Source: Pseudomonas sp. B21-048 (GTDB lineage Bacteria > Pseudomonadota > Gammaproteobacteria > Pseudomonadales > Pseudomonadaceae). From it: a stretch of 64,000 nt of DNA. A model generated the notes under the pieces. The model saw only the letters and a list, made by a program, of their open reading frames with translations, was not told where the DNA came from and searched no databases. The position numbers and the translations under genes were made by a program. The stretch spans positions 4,278,001-4,342,000 of the forward strand of contig NZ_CP087168.1 in the NCBI RefSeq assembly GCF_024748615.1, in the 5' to 3' direction. Positions 12,773-22,878 of the stretch are shown here, one piece after another. Each line of letters starts with the position of its first letter. Position 1 is the first letter of the stretch.

Positions 12773-14272
12773 CTATCGGCGTTTGCTGCCACCGAGCAAT
12801 GACCCCATCAACCCGCGCACCAATTGTCGGCCCAATTGATTCGCCGCTTGTCGCATCGCCGATTTCAGCGCCTGGCCTGCCGCCGTGCCGAGGAATTCCC
12901 CGGCCTGTTCGGTGAAACTCGGCTCTTGAGGTGCAGGTTTGCCCGGCGCGACTTCAGGATCTGGCGCCAGTCCTTTACGCCCCATCAGCACTTCATAAGC
13001 CGATTCGCGATCGACCGGTTTGTCGTAACGCCCCTTGAACGGCGAACCGGCGATCAGCACGGTGCGTTCGGTCTCGGTCAGCGGCCCGATCCGCGATTGC
13101 GGCGGCGCAACCAATACACGCTGGACCATCCCCGGCGTGCCCTTGTCTTGCAGGGTGCCGACCAGCGCCTCGCCGATCCCCAACTCCGTCAACACCGACA
13201 AGGCGTCAAACGCCGGGTTCGGCCGGAAACCTTCGGCCACCGCGCGCAGGGATTTCTGCTCTTTGGCGGTGAATGCACGCAAACCATGCTGAATACGCAG
13301 GCCCAGCTGAGCCAACACATCATCCGGCAAATCGCCCGGTGATTGAGTGACGAAATACACCCCCACACCTTTCGAGCGAATCAGTCGCACCACTTGTTCC
13401 AGACGCTCCTGCAAGGCCTTGGGCGTACCGGCGAACAACAAGTGCGCTTCGTCGAAAAATAGCGCCAGCAGCGGTTTCTCGGCATCGCCGCGCTCCGGCA
13501 GTTGCTCGAACAGTTCAGCCAGCAGCCACAGCAGGAACGTCGCATAGACCTTCGGCGCTTCGTGCACCAGACGGCTGGCGTCGAGCAAGTGAATACGCCC
13601 GCGACCATCCACGGCCGGTTGCAACATATCCTCCAGTTGCAGCGCCGGCTCGCCGAACAATGCTTCGGCGCCCTGCTGTTCCAGCGTCGCCAGACGGCGC
13701 AACAGCGCTTGACTGGAGCCGGTGGTCATCAACGCGGCGTCATCCCCCAATAATTCGGGGTTATCGCGCAGATGATTGAGCAGCGCTTTCAAATCCTTCA
13801 AATCCAGCAACAGCAGCCCTTCGCGATCGGCCACTTTGAACGCGGCATAGAGTGCCGACTGCTGACTGTCGGTCAGTTCCAGCAAGCTGCCGAGCAGCAG
13901 AGGCCCCATTTCGCTCAAGGTAGTGCGCAATGGATGACCAGATTGACCGTGAATGTCCCACAGAGTCACCGGATACGCCTGAGGCTTATGGTTCAGCCAG
14001 GGCATCCCGGCGATCCGCTCGGCGACCTTGCCTTGAGGGTTGCCGGCGGCACCCAGGCCGCACAGGTCGCCTTTGATGTCCGCCGCGAACACCGCCACGC
14101 CGGCATCGCTGAAGGCTTCGGCCAGGCGCTGCAAGGTGACGGTTTTACCGGTCCCGGTAGCCCCGGCGACCAGCCCGTGACGATTCGCCAGACGCATGGC
14201 CTGGGCAATGGACTGGCCCGCAAGGTCAGCGCCGATAACGAGTTGCGATGAGTCAGGCATTTTGTCACCCAT
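12773..14272 (-). CDS. HerA-like ATPase (DUF853 family)
   Basis: About 499 residues. An FtsK/HerA RecA-like core has Walker A GATGTGKT (residues about 39-46) and Walker B LLALFFDEAH, and the central part matches the DUF853 helicase-like family (LIRSKGVGVYFVTQSPGDLPDDVLAQLGLRIQH). The C-terminal 60 residues are Gly/Ala/Arg-rich (GQALKSAMRQAANQLGRQLVRGLMGSLLGGSKRR is the end region), suggesting a membrane- or nucleic-acid-associated tail. Its role is unknown in pseudomonads; it has no NurA partner here, so a DNA-end-resection role is not supported. Start options are ATG 14272 and ATG 14260; the latter has GGTGA 5 bases upstream. Confidence 0.87.
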   Translation of the reverse strand: MGDKMPDSSQLVIGADLAGQSIAQAMRLANRHGLVAGATGTGKTVTLQRLAEAFSDAGVAVFAADIKGDLCGLGAAGNPQGKVAERIAGMPWLNHKPQAYPVTLWDIHGQSGHPLRTTLSEMGPLLLGSLLELTDSQQSALYAAFKVADREGLLLLDLKDLKALLNHLRDNPELLGDDAALMTTGSSQALLRRLATLEQQGAEALFGEPALQLEDMLQPAVDGRGRIHLLDASRLVHEAPKVYATFLLWLLAELFEQLPERGDAEKPLLALFFDEAHLLFAGTPKALQERLEQVVRLIRSKGVGVYFVTQSPGDLPDDVLAQLGLRIQHGLRAFTAKEQKSLRAVAEGFRPNPAFDALSVLTELGIGEALVGTLQDKGTPGMVQRVLVAPPQSRIGPLTETERTVLIAGSPFKGRYDKPVDRESAYEVLMGRKGLAPDPEVAPGKPAPQEPSFTEQAGEFLGTAAGQALKSAMRQAANQLGRQLVRGLMGSLLGGSKRR

Positions 14273-14434
14273 GGTTAATCTTTGATCCTTCACGGCCGAT
14301 ATAAAAGACTGAAAAGCGTCGGTAGTTCCCCTAAGGAGAGGACGCAAATATCAGCTTGATTTCAACACTGCCCGTTCTGCGTGCCTTTATAAAAGCACGC
14401 CCTGAGTAATAAGACCTTAGCGGAACCCCAAGCC

Positions 14435-16324
14435 ATGAACAAAAATCTGCGCTTCAGTCATAAAATCCTGCTGGCCGCCGCCCTCATCGTTATTGCTGCC
14501 TTCGCCTCGTTCACACTGTACAACGACTATTTACAGCGCAATGCCATCCGCGAGGATCTGGACAACTACCTCAATGAGATGGGCGACGTCACCGCCAACA
14601 ACATTCAGACCTGGCTGACAGGTCGCATCCTGTTGATCGAGGGCCTCGCGCAGAACATTGCCATCAACCCCGAACACTCCAACGTCGCCAACCTGCTTGA
14701 ACAGAAGGCTCTGGAGTCGACCTTCATGGCCAGGTACCTGGGCGATGCCAGCGGCACTTTCATCAACCGCCCGGACTCCAAGATGCCGGACGGCTACGAC
14801 CCCAGAGTTCGCCCTTGGTACAAAGACGCGGTAAACAGCAATGGCTCGACGCTGACCGAACCTTACATAGATGCGGCGACCGGTCAGACCATCATCTCCA
14901 TCGCCACTGCCTCGAAGAAAGCCGGGCAAAGCGTGGGGGTGGTAGGCGGTGATTTGAGCCTGCAAACCCTGATCGACACCCTGACCGCGCGTGACTTCGG
15001 CGGCATGGGCTATGCCTTCCTGGTCAGCGCCGACGGCAAGATTCTGGTCCATCCGGACAAATCCATGGTGATGAAGTCCCTCAGCGAGGCTTACCCGAAG
15101 AATACTCCACGCATCAGCGGCGGCATCAGTGAAGTCGAGGTCGACGGCAAGCCCCGTATCGTCACCTTCACCCCGATCAAAGGCCTGCCATCGGTGAGCT
15201 GGTACATCGGTCTGTCGGTGGATAAAGACAAAGCCTTCTCGATGCTCAGCGAATTCCGCGCCTCGGCGGTCGTCGCGACCGTGATTGCCGTGGCGATCAT
15301 CATCGCCCTGCTGGGAATGCTGATCCGCATCCTGATCCAGCCGCTGCACATCATGACCCGCGCCATGGAAGATATCGCCGACGGTGAAGGCGACTTGACC
15401 AAGCGTCTGACCGTCCAGAATCAGGACGAATTCGGCATCCTTGGCACGGCGTTCAACCGCTTCGTGGAACGTATTCACACCTCGATCCGCGAAGTGTCCT
15501 CGGCCACCGGCCAAGTCAATGAAGTCGCCTTGCGGGTGGTCGCAGCGTCCAACTCATCGATGTTCAACTCCGACCAGCAAGCCTCGCGCACCAGCAGCGT
15601 GGCCGCGGCAATCAACCAGCTCGGTGCCGCCGCCCAGGAAATCGCCCGCAACGCCGCGCAAGCGTCGAATCAAGCCAGCGATGCTCGCAGCCTGGCCGAA
15701 GACGGCCAGCACGTGGTGGATCGCAGCATTGCCGCGATGAATCAGCTGTCGAGCATGCTCAGTACCTCGAGCACCAACATCGAATCGCTGAACAGCAAAA
15801 CCGTGAACATCGGGCAGATTCTCGAAGTGATCACCAGCATCTCCCAGCAAACCAACCTGCTGGCGCTGAACGCGGCCATTGAAGCCGCGCGGGCCGGTGA
15901 AGCCGGGCGCGGTTTTGCCGTGGTGGCCGACGAGGTGCGCAACCTGGCGCACCGCACACAGGAATCGGCGCAACAAGTGCAAACCATGATCGAGGAGCTG
16001 CAAATCGGCGCCCGCGAATCCGTCAGCACCATGAGCGATAGCCAGCGTCACAGTCAGGACAGCGTAGAAATCGCCAACCTGGCCGGTGAACGCTTGAATA
16101 GCGTAACGCTGCGCATTAGCGAAATCGACGGCATGAACCAGTCAGTGGCCACAGCGACAGAGGAACAGACGGCGGTGGTTGAGTCGATCAACGTGGATAT
16201 CACCGAGATCAACACGTTGAACCAGGAAGGCGTGGAAAACCTGCAATCAACACTGCGGGCGTGCTCGGACCTTGAGCAGCAGGCTTCGCGATTGAAGCAG
16301 TTGGTAGGCAGTTTCCGCATCTAG
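14435..16324 (+). CDS. Methyl-accepting chemotaxis protein, dCache_1 sensor (PctA-like)
   Basis: 629 residues, the same length as P. aeruginosa PctA. TM1 (about 11-30), a periplasmic double-Cache sensor, TM2 (about 280-303), HAMP, and the cytoplasmic signalling hairpin with the conserved tip ([28 protein letters not shown]). The membrane-distal Cache module contains [19 protein letters not shown] and GVVGGDLSL, which fit the amino-acid-recognition pattern (R, W, Y, Y, D) of PctA/PctB/PctC-type receptors. The ligand is therefore probably one or more L-amino acids. It stands alone and ends with REP hairpin 16335-16364. Confidence 0.93.
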   Translation: MNKNLRFSHKILLAAALIVIAAFASFTLYNDYLQRNAIREDLDNYLNEMGDVTANNIQTWLTGRILLIEGLAQNIAINPEHSNVANLLEQKALESTFMARYLGDASGTFINRPDSKMPDGYDPRVRPWYKDAVNSNGSTLTEPYIDAATGQTIISIATASKKAGQSVGVVGGDLSLQTLIDTLTARDFGGMGYAFLVSADGKILVHPDKSMVMKSLSEAYPKNTPRISGGISEVEVDGKPRIVTFTPIKGLPSVSWYIGLSVDKDKAFSMLSEFRASAVVATVIAVAIIIALLGMLIRILIQPLHIMTRAMEDIADGEGDLTKRLTVQNQDEFGILGTAFNRFVERIHTSIREVSSATGQVNEVALRVVAASNSSMFNSDQQASRTSSVAAAINQLGAAAQEIARNAAQASNQASDARSLAEDGQHVVDRSIAAMNQLSSMLSTSSTNIESLNSKTVNIGQILEVITSISQQTNLLALNAAIEAARAGEAGRGFAVVADEVRNLAHRTQESAQQVQTMIEELQIGARESVSTMSDSQRHSQDSVEIANLAGERLNSVTLRISEIDGMNQSVATATEEQTAVVESINVDITEINTLNQEGVENLQSTLRACSDLEQQASRLKQLVGSFRI

Positions 16325-16334
16325 CGTCTGACAC

Positions 16335-16364
16335 TGTGGCGAGGGAGCTTGCTCCCTCGCCACA
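16335..16364. repeat. Single REP hairpin
   Basis: Perfect inverted repeat with 14-bp arms (TGTGGCGAGGGAGC) around TT. It sits 11 bases after the chemoreceptor stop and may also act as its transcript end. The rest of the gap to 16463 shows no gene. Confidence 0.9.
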
Positions 16365-16463
16365 CAACCGTCCAAAGCCCTTCGCTTCGCCGCAAAACCC
16401 CAATCGAACATCTATCCTTCTTATAGGTCAATCAAAGGAGAACGGACCGGAGGGATGTCCATC

Positions 16464-17576
16464 GTGCATATCGCTGACATAACCATGTTCTACGCCCCTG
16501 CCAGCGGTGGCGTGCGCACTTATCTGGATGCCAAACACCGTCGCCTTGGCATCAAACCGGGCATTCGTCACAGCCTGTTGATTCCCGGGGCTCATTTTAG
16601 TGAACTGGATGGTATCTACACGGTTCCGGCCCCTGCCCTTCCCTTCGGCAAGGGGTATCGTTTTCCTCTCCGTCTCGCGCCCTGGCGCAATGTTCTGCAG
16701 GACTTGCAGCCCGACCTGATTGAAGTCGGTGATCCTTACCTGACCGCCTGGGCTGCTTTGGACGCCAAGCGCCAACTCGATGTGCCGGTCATCGGCTTTT
16801 ACCACTCGGACCTGCCGCTGTTGGTTAGCAACCGCATGGGCAACTGGGTTACACCGAATGTCGAAGCCTATGTCAGCAAGCTTTACGGCAACTTCGACCG
16901 GGTTCTGGCGCCAAGCCAGGTCATGGCCGACAAACTGATTGCGCTGGGCGTGAAGAATGTTTTCGTGCAGCCCTTGGGGGTCGACCTGCAAACGTTCACC
17001 CCTAATGCACGGGACCCAGGCCTGCGGGCCGAGTTGGGCATTGATGAAAACACTCACCTGCTGATTTTCGCCGGCCGTGGTTCCAAGGAAAAAAATCTGC
17101 CGGTACTGCTCAATTGCATGAAACGCCTGGGCCGACGCTATCACCTGCTGCTGGTGGGCTCGTCAATGCCAGCGCTGGTGCCGCGCAATGTCACCGTCAT
17201 CGATCAGTTTTGCCCAGCGGCACAAATTGCTCGACTGATGGCCAGTGCCGATGCGCTGGTGCATGCCGGTGATCAGGAAACCTTTGGCCTGGTGATCCTC
17301 GAAGCCATGGCCAGCGGCATTCCGGTGGTGGCCGTGGCGGCCGGGGCTTTTCAGGAAATTGTCACCGATCAATGCGGCCTGCTGTGCGCGCCGAACAATC
17401 CAGCGGCGATGGCCAACGCCGTGCGCGAACTGTTCAGTCAGGGCAGCGCAGTGCTGGGCAAGCAAGCCCGCAGTCATGTCGAGCGGCATTACGCCTGGGA
17501 TACGGTGGTCGACAGCTTGTTGGGTCATTATCACGCCGTACTCGGCACTCAATGGCCGCTGACCGCCAATGGTTGA
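16464..17576 (+). CDS. GT4-family glycosyltransferase
   Basis: About 370 residues with a GT-B fold. The N-terminal acceptor domain begins HIADITMFYAPASGGVRTYL. The C-terminal nucleotide-sugar domain has LIFAGRGSKEKNL, SADALVHAGDQETFGLVILEAMASG (the E-x7-E motif) and GAFQEIV. GTG 16464 is preferred because GGAGGG lies 9 bases before it and touches the alternative ATG at 16455. It is the first of three overlapping genes (glycosyltransferase, DUF2334 deacetylase, flippase-like membrane protein) that look like a glycolipid or envelope-glycan module. Donor and acceptor are unknown. Confidence 0.88.
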   Translation: MHIADITMFYAPASGGVRTYLDAKHRRLGIKPGIRHSLLIPGAHFSELDGIYTVPAPALPFGKGYRFPLRLAPWRNVLQDLQPDLIEVGDPYLTAWAALDAKRQLDVPVIGFYHSDLPLLVSNRMGNWVTPNVEAYVSKLYGNFDRVLAPSQVMADKLIALGVKNVFVQPLGVDLQTFTPNARDPGLRAELGIDENTHLLIFAGRGSKEKNLPVLLNCMKRLGRRYHLLLVGSSMPALVPRNVTVIDQFCPAAQIARLMASADALVHAGDQETFGLVILEAMASGIPVVAVAAGAFQEIVTDQCGLLCAPNNPAAMANAVRELFSQGSAVLGKQARSHVERHYAWDTVVDSLLGHYHAVLGTQWPLTANG

Positions 17577-17580
17577 ACCC

Positions 17581-18345
17581 ATGAACGAGCGAAGCCTGCT
17601 ATTGGTGCTGCACGACGTTGCACCGCCAACCTGGCCCGATTACCAAGCCTTCGTCGAAGCCGTCGACGCATTGGGCGAAGTGCCAATTACGTGGCTAGTG
17701 GTGCCGAACTTCCACAAACATAACGACCTGGACGCACATCCGCCGTTTCGACGCTTGCTGAGCCGCCGTGTCGCTCGTGGTGACGAATTGGCATTGCACG
17801 GTTACTTTCATTGCGATGAAGGGCCGATTCCCATCACGCCCCGAGATTGGTTCATGCGCCGGATCTACACCCATGAAGGCGAGTTCTACAACTTGTCACA
17901 GGAAGCCGCCCTCACCCGCCTGAGCGCCGGAATCGAGATGTTCCACCGTTACCACTGGCCATTGGAAGGTTTCGTCGCGCCGGCCTGGCTGATGAGCGAA
18001 GGCACCTGCCAGGCATTGCGCCAATTACCGCTGCGCTACACCAGCGACGCACAACACCTGTATCGTTTGCCGGATTTCACCGCGATCGATGCCCCGAGTC
18101 TAGTCTGGAGCGCGCGCAGCGCCTGGCGTCGAGGCCTGTCGAAAATCATCAGCGATCAGCGTGAACAACGCTGGCGCCAGGCGCCGATCATTCGTCTCGG
18201 CCTGCACCCGGTGGACATGCGTCATGAATTCTCGCGTCACTACTGGCTGCAAACCCTCAAGCGTTTGCTCGACGAGGGTCGTGTGCCGATGACCAAGGCC
18301 CATTGGCTGGCACGGCAACGCGACCAGGCCGGTCGCGCCGCATGA
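17581..18345 (+). CDS. Polysaccharide-deacetylase-like protein (DUF2334)
   Basis: 254 residues. LLLVLHDVAPPTWPDYQAF carries the first metal-ligand Asp of the NodB-like fold, GDELALHGYFH supplies the second metal motif, and GFVAPAWLMSEGTC and IIRLGLHPVDMRH supply the remaining active-site residues. It probably removes an acetyl group from a glycan in the cytoplasm, since no signal peptide is seen. The preceding stop lies within ATGGTTGA, so an ATG at 17569 is also possible. Its own stop overlaps the next start (ATGA), arguing that the three genes work on one product. Confidence 0.82.
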   Translation: MNERSLLLVLHDVAPPTWPDYQAFVEAVDALGEVPITWLVVPNFHKHNDLDAHPPFRRLLSRRVARGDELALHGYFHCDEGPIPITPRDWFMRRIYTHEGEFYNLSQEAALTRLSAGIEMFHRYHWPLEGFVAPAWLMSEGTCQALRQLPLRYTSDAQHLYRLPDFTAIDAPSLVWSARSAWRRGLSKIISDQREQRWRQAPIIRLGLHPVDMRHEFSRHYWLQTLKRLLDEGRVPMTKAHWLARQRDQAGRAA

Positions 18346-19337
18346 GCCGCGGGGTTCTGCTGATCATCGCGCTGCTCGCAGCAGTGCTCATCCCGTCGTT
18401 GCTGGGTGGCGCCGAGACATGGTCTCGGCTGCAAAGCTTTCCCTTGAAGTGGTTGCTGATCATGTTCGGCATGATCCTGCTCTGCTGGATGCTCAACACT
18501 TTGCGTTTGCGCCTGTTGCTGGGTGATCAGCACGGCAAGCTAAGTCGGCTGAAAAGTCTCGGGGTGGTGATGTCCGCCGAATTCGCTTACTGCGCCACCC
18601 CCGGCGGCAGTGGCGGACCATTGACCATCATGGCGCTGCTCGCGCGTCACGGCGTCCGGCCGGCCAGGGGCAGCGCCGTGTTCGCCATGGATCAATTGAG
18701 TGATCTGCTGTTTTTTCTCTGCGCGCTGAGCGGGATTCTGATTTATGCACTGTTCCAGCACCTCAGTCAGCGCATGGAATGGTTGCTGACCGTCAGCGCC
18801 ATCTCGATGTTCGGCGGGTTGTTCAGTTGCGTATTAGTGGCTCGTTATCACCGATTGCTGATTCGTCTGAGCGGTCGGTTGCTTGCCCGGTTCAATGTCA
18901 AAAGCACCACTCGAATGCGCTGGACGCGAAAGCTCCTGCACTTCCTGGCGGCATTCACTGACACACTGAAGTTGCCTTTTCAGACATTGATCGCGGTATT
19001 TGCATTGACCTGCCTGCATTGGGCCTTGCGTTATAGCGTGTTGTATCTGGCATTGCTCGGGCTTGGCGTGGATTTGCAGTGGGCCTGGTGTTTTCTGATC
19101 CAGATGCTGTCACTGAGTGCTGGGCAGTTCAGCCTGTTGCCAGGCGGTGCCGGGGCGGCGGAATTGACGTCGGCGGCGCTACTGGCGCCCATGGTGGGGA
19201 AATCTACGGCAGCGGCGGCGATTCTGATCTGGCGAACAGTGACCTATTACTTTTATCTGGTGGTCGGTGGCCCGGTATTTTTACTGATGCTCGGGCGGCC
19301 ATTGCTCAAGAAGTTGATGAAGTTCAAGCAGGCTTAA
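18342..19337 (+). CDS. Lysylphosphatidylglycerol synthase/UPF0104-type membrane protein
   Basis: 331 residues with about eight hydrophobic helices and no soluble aminoacyl-transfer domain, that is the stand-alone flippase-like part of the MprF/AglD family (UPF0104). Family marks include the STPGGSGGPLT-like AEFAYCATPGGSGG, SAVFAMDQLSD and SLSAGQFSLLPGGAGAAELTSAALL. It could flip the glycolipid made by the preceding glycosyltransferase and deacetylase. Start by ATGA overlap with the deacetylase stop. Confidence 0.85.
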   Translation: MSRGVLLIIALLAAVLIPSLLGGAETWSRLQSFPLKWLLIMFGMILLCWMLNTLRLRLLLGDQHGKLSRLKSLGVVMSAEFAYCATPGGSGGPLTIMALLARHGVRPARGSAVFAMDQLSDLLFFLCALSGILIYALFQHLSQRMEWLLTVSAISMFGGLFSCVLVARYHRLLIRLSGRLLARFNVKSTTRMRWTRKLLHFLAAFTDTLKLPFQTLIAVFALTCLHWALRYSVLYLALLGLGVDLQWAWCFLIQMLSLSAGQFSLLPGGAGAAELTSAALLAPMVGKSTAAAAILIWRTVTYYFYLVVGGPVFLLMLGRPLLKKLMKFKQA

Positions 19338-19354
19338 AAGTCTGAACAATCTGT

Positions 19355-19531
19355 TCAAGGCTGCCCGAATTTATCGTCAGAATCGTCCTGCAACTGCTCC
19401 CACAACTCGACCGCACCGGGGAACGCCGTGCCGTCTTCGGGGCTCAGTTCATCCGGGTCATAGCGACTCAAACAGCCCTCACCCACTGTGGCAGGTGCTT
19501 TGGAAGTGGCTTTGTCCAATGGATCGGCCAT
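19355..19531 (-). CDS. Small acidic conserved protein, 58 residues
   Basis: ATG at 19531 reads MADPLDKATSKAPATVGEG, then an acidic middle and end (LWEQLQDDSDDKFGQP) to a TGA at 19355. The composition (many Asp/Glu, one Cys) and position immediately upstream of the 3' end of the flippase-like gene suggest a genuine small cytoplasmic protein. GAGAAC lies 8 bases before the start. No function is recognised. Confidence 0.6.
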   Translation of the reverse strand: MADPLDKATSKAPATVGEGCLSRYDPDELSPEDGTAFPGAVELWEQLQDDSDDKFGQP

Positions 19532-19557
19532 GGTTATGTTCTCAGTGCAAAAACGAA

Positions 19558-19592
19558 GAAGGGCCTGAAGCGATTGAACGCTCAGGCCCTTC
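19558..19592 (-). terminator. Terminator of purU
   Basis: 11-bp perfect stem (GAAGGGCCTGA with TCAGGCCCTTC) followed on the minus strand by TTCGTTTTTG, 23 bases after the purU stop. Confidence 0.9.
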
Positions 19593-19614
19593 GAATTTCA
19601 ACCGTATAGGGCTA

Positions 19615-20463
<849 letters not shown>

Positions 20464-20712
20464 GAGGGGGAAACTCCAGAACTTCGCAAAGGCCGCCATT
20501 CTAGCCATTGCGCAGCAAAACTGCAGTATTGATGACGTGCGGCCTTGCACGCAGGGCTGGCGCAGGTTCTGGAAGCACCACGCTGCCCATGCGATGGTGT
20601 TCTTGCGGGCCATCCTCAAGAAGTCAACTGTGAATATGTGTGACCCTATTTAACTATCACTCCAATATGTGTCCTCTCGCGCAACTAATTTAAATAAAAC
20701 TCCGGTTAAATG

Positions 20713-20741
20713 TTTACTTGATGAAACACCCTGACTATTAT
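20713..20741 (+). promoter_or_regulatory. Candidate sigma-70 promoter of mvaT
   Basis: TTTACT and TATTAT separated by 17 bases, 48 bases before the mvaT ATG, in an A/T-rich stretch. The A/T richness is also what an autoregulating H-NS-like protein would bind. Sequence-based inference only. Confidence 0.5.
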
Positions 20742-20788
20742 TGTCGCACTGTCACCCTGCATCCAGTGCCCTACATAAGGTAGTCCTC

Positions 20789-21166
20789 ATGTCCTTGATC
20801 AACGAATACCGCGCCACCGAAGAAGCTATCAAAGAGCTGCAAGCCCGTTTGAAGAACCTGTCCCAAGACGACAAACTGCAAACCGAGCTGGAATTCGAAG
20901 GCAAACTGCGCACCCTGATGGGCGAATACTCCAAATCCCTGCGTGACATCATCGCGTTATTGGATCCAGAGTCCAAAACCAAGGCACCACGCGGCGGCGC
21001 AGTAAAAACTACCGGCACCAAGCGTGCTCGCAAAGTTAAACAATACAAAAACCCGCACAACGGCGAAGTCATCGAAACCAAAGGTGGCAACCACAAGACG
21101 CTGAAAGAGTGGAAAGCCAAGTGGGGCGGTGATGTGGTTGAAGGCTGGGCTACCCTGCTGGGCTAA
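20789..21166 (+). CDS. mvaT: Xenogeneic silencer MvaT (H-NS functional homologue)
   Basis: 125 residues. The N-terminal coiled coil (SLINEYRATEEAIKELQARLKNL) gives dimers and higher oligomers, and the C-terminal AT-hook-like DNA-binding domain has the RKVKQYKNPHNGEVIETKGGNHKTLKEWK segment with the Arg and Gly/Gly positions used by MvaT to insert into A/T-rich minor grooves. It silences horizontally acquired A/T-rich DNA, which is relevant to the island and the Tc locus in this window. Start at ATG 20789; strong terminator 38 bases after the stop. Confidence 0.96.
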   Translation: MSLINEYRATEEAIKELQARLKNLSQDDKLQTELEFEGKLRTLMGEYSKSLRDIIALLDPESKTKAPRGGAVKTTGTKRARKVKQYKNPHNGEVIETKGGNHKTLKEWKAKWGGDVVEGWATLLG

Positions 21167-21203
21167 GCCGCACGCCTGTCGCAGTCTGATTCGCGACCAA
21201 AAG

Positions 21204-21230
21204 AACGCCAGCCAATGCTGGCGTTTTTTT
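21204..21230 (+). terminator. Terminator of mvaT
   Basis: AACGCCAGC-CAAT-GCTGGCGTT stem followed by a run of T; classic intrinsic terminator. Confidence 0.94.
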
Positions 21231-21264
21231 ATGCCTTGAATTCAAGCACAGATTGTTTTCATTT

Positions 21265-22695
21265 TTAAAGGCTCAACCGTTTGCGTAATACCTGGACATG
21301 ATTCTGCCATTGATCCAGAACCTCTTGCTGAAACGATGTAGCACTAGTCATCAATTGAGCAGCGTCTGTCAGAAAACTTCCCAGCGTATTGGGTGCCCCC
21401 CACTCGGGTGCACACAAACGTTTCTGACAGAATATTCGCCAGCGTTCTTGCTCTTCCAGGCTCAACGTATCGGGAAAGTTGCGTGCGCGATAACGAAATA
21501 ATAATTCAGGCAAGCGCTCATCATCGAAAGGCCACTGCTCTTGTGCTAATTGCGCGGGGTCGGCGGTTCGGACTTGCTCGCATAGACGTCGGTCCCGATC
21601 ACCGATAAAACCGTCATATAACTGTTGCTCGGGGTCCAGGCTCGGAGAAAAATCGTCGCGGGCATAAATGTCTGACACTTTATCTCGCCAAACTTGTTGT
21701 GCGTCACTTAGCCGCAGCGCCCGCTCCTGATAAAGCGCCATATCCAGCCCCAAACGTTGCTGATCGTCAGGACGAAGTACCGATAACGGCGCCACTACCG
21801 GGCACTTGTTGATGTGTATGAGCTTGAGCGGCACCGGCAGTTCACCTTCGGCCAAGTCATTGCGGCGGGTATAAAGCCGCTGACGCAAGGTTTCGGCATC
21901 CAGATCGAGCAACCCCTGAGGGTCCAGGTGCAGGTCACAGACAATCAGCGCGTTGCGATTACGTGGATGCCAGGCCAACGGCAGCACCACACCCACATAG
22001 TTGCGAGCCGCCGAAAAGCGCCCGGAAACATGCACCATCGGCTGCAACAGCCGAATTTGATCCATAACCTTTTGTTTACCGCGCAACTGAAATAGCCAGT
22101 CATACAACTTCGGCTGTTTTTCCCGAATCAGACGCGCCAGGGCGATGGTGGCGCGAACATCCGACAGCGCCTCGTGCGCATGCCCGTGATCGATGCCATT
22201 GGCGGCGGTCAGACGTTCGAGTTTGAGCGTGACTCGCCCTTCGTCATCCCTGGGCCAGACAAGCCCATCGGGACGCAAGGCATAAGCCGCGCGCACCACA
22301 TCGATCAAATCCCAGCGGCTGTTACCGCCCTGCCACTCCCGTGCATAAGGGTCGAAAAAATTTCGATACAGGCTGTAACGGGTCATCTCGTCGTCAAAAC
22401 GCAGCGTGTTGTACCCCGCCCCGCAGGTGCCGGGCGCCGCGAGCTGGGCATGAACCCGGGTCATGAAATCGGCTTCGCTCAACCCTTGCTCGGCCAGACG
22501 CGCGGGCGTAATACCAGTGATCGCGCAAGCCGCCGGATGCGGCAGGATGTCGTCACTGGGCTGGCAATAAAGGTTGACCGGTTCGTCTATTTCATTGAGA
22601 TCGAAGTCGGTACGAATCCCCGCCACTTGCAGCGGACGGTCGCAACGGGGGTTGATGCCAGTGGTTTCATAGTCGTACCAGAAGATCGAGGTCAC
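21265..22695 (-). CDS. sbcB: Exodeoxyribonuclease I
   Basis: 476 residues, same size as E. coli ExoI. The DEDDh active site is visible: IFWYDYETTG (D/E), GYNTLRFDDEMTRY (D), and HAHEALSDVRATIAL (H...D). The SH3-like middle and C-terminal helical ExoI domain (YDGFIGDRDRRLC, LLFRYRARNFPDTLS) follow. It degrades single-stranded DNA 3' to 5' in mismatch repair and recombination. GTG start at 22695 is supported by AGGAACAG upstream; the 25 further codons of open frame have no ribosome site. Confidence 0.96.
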   Translation of the reverse strand: MTSIFWYDYETTGINPRCDRPLQVAGIRTDFDLNEIDEPVNLYCQPSDDILPHPAACAITGITPARLAEQGLSEADFMTRVHAQLAAPGTCGAGYNTLRFDDEMTRYSLYRNFFDPYAREWQGGNSRWDLIDVVRAAYALRPDGLVWPRDDEGRVTLKLERLTAANGIDHGHAHEALSDVRATIALARLIREKQPKLYDWLFQLRGKQKVMDQIRLLQPMVHVSGRFSAARNYVGVVLPLAWHPRNRNALIVCDLHLDPQGLLDLDAETLRQRLYTRRNDLAEGELPVPLKLIHINKCPVVAPLSVLRPDDQQRLGLDMALYQERALRLSDAQQVWRDKVSDIYARDDFSPSLDPEQQLYDGFIGDRDRRLCEQVRTADPAQLAQEQWPFDDERLPELLFRYRARNFPDTLSLEEQERWRIFCQKRLCAPEWGAPNTLGSFLTDAAQLMTSATSFQQEVLDQWQNHVQVLRKRLSL

Positions 22696-22878
22696 GGGCT
22701 GTTCCTGAACTGAAGAGCGGCGAAGTCTAGGCGCACACACACCGCCCCGACCAGAAATCTTGTCATTCAATCATTTCCGGCCACGCACTGTGCAATACAT
22801 AGTTATGTCGTTTTCCCCCAAGAGGCTGCTAGCATCGGGCGGACATCGAATCCGGACCAGGCCACATCAGGGTTGCCC

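Noticed and set aside
12773..14272. A HerA-NurA or HerA-Sir2 defence system.
   Set aside because: No NurA, SIR2 or DUF4297 partner is adjacent; the gene lies in core genome between dciA and a chemoreceptor.
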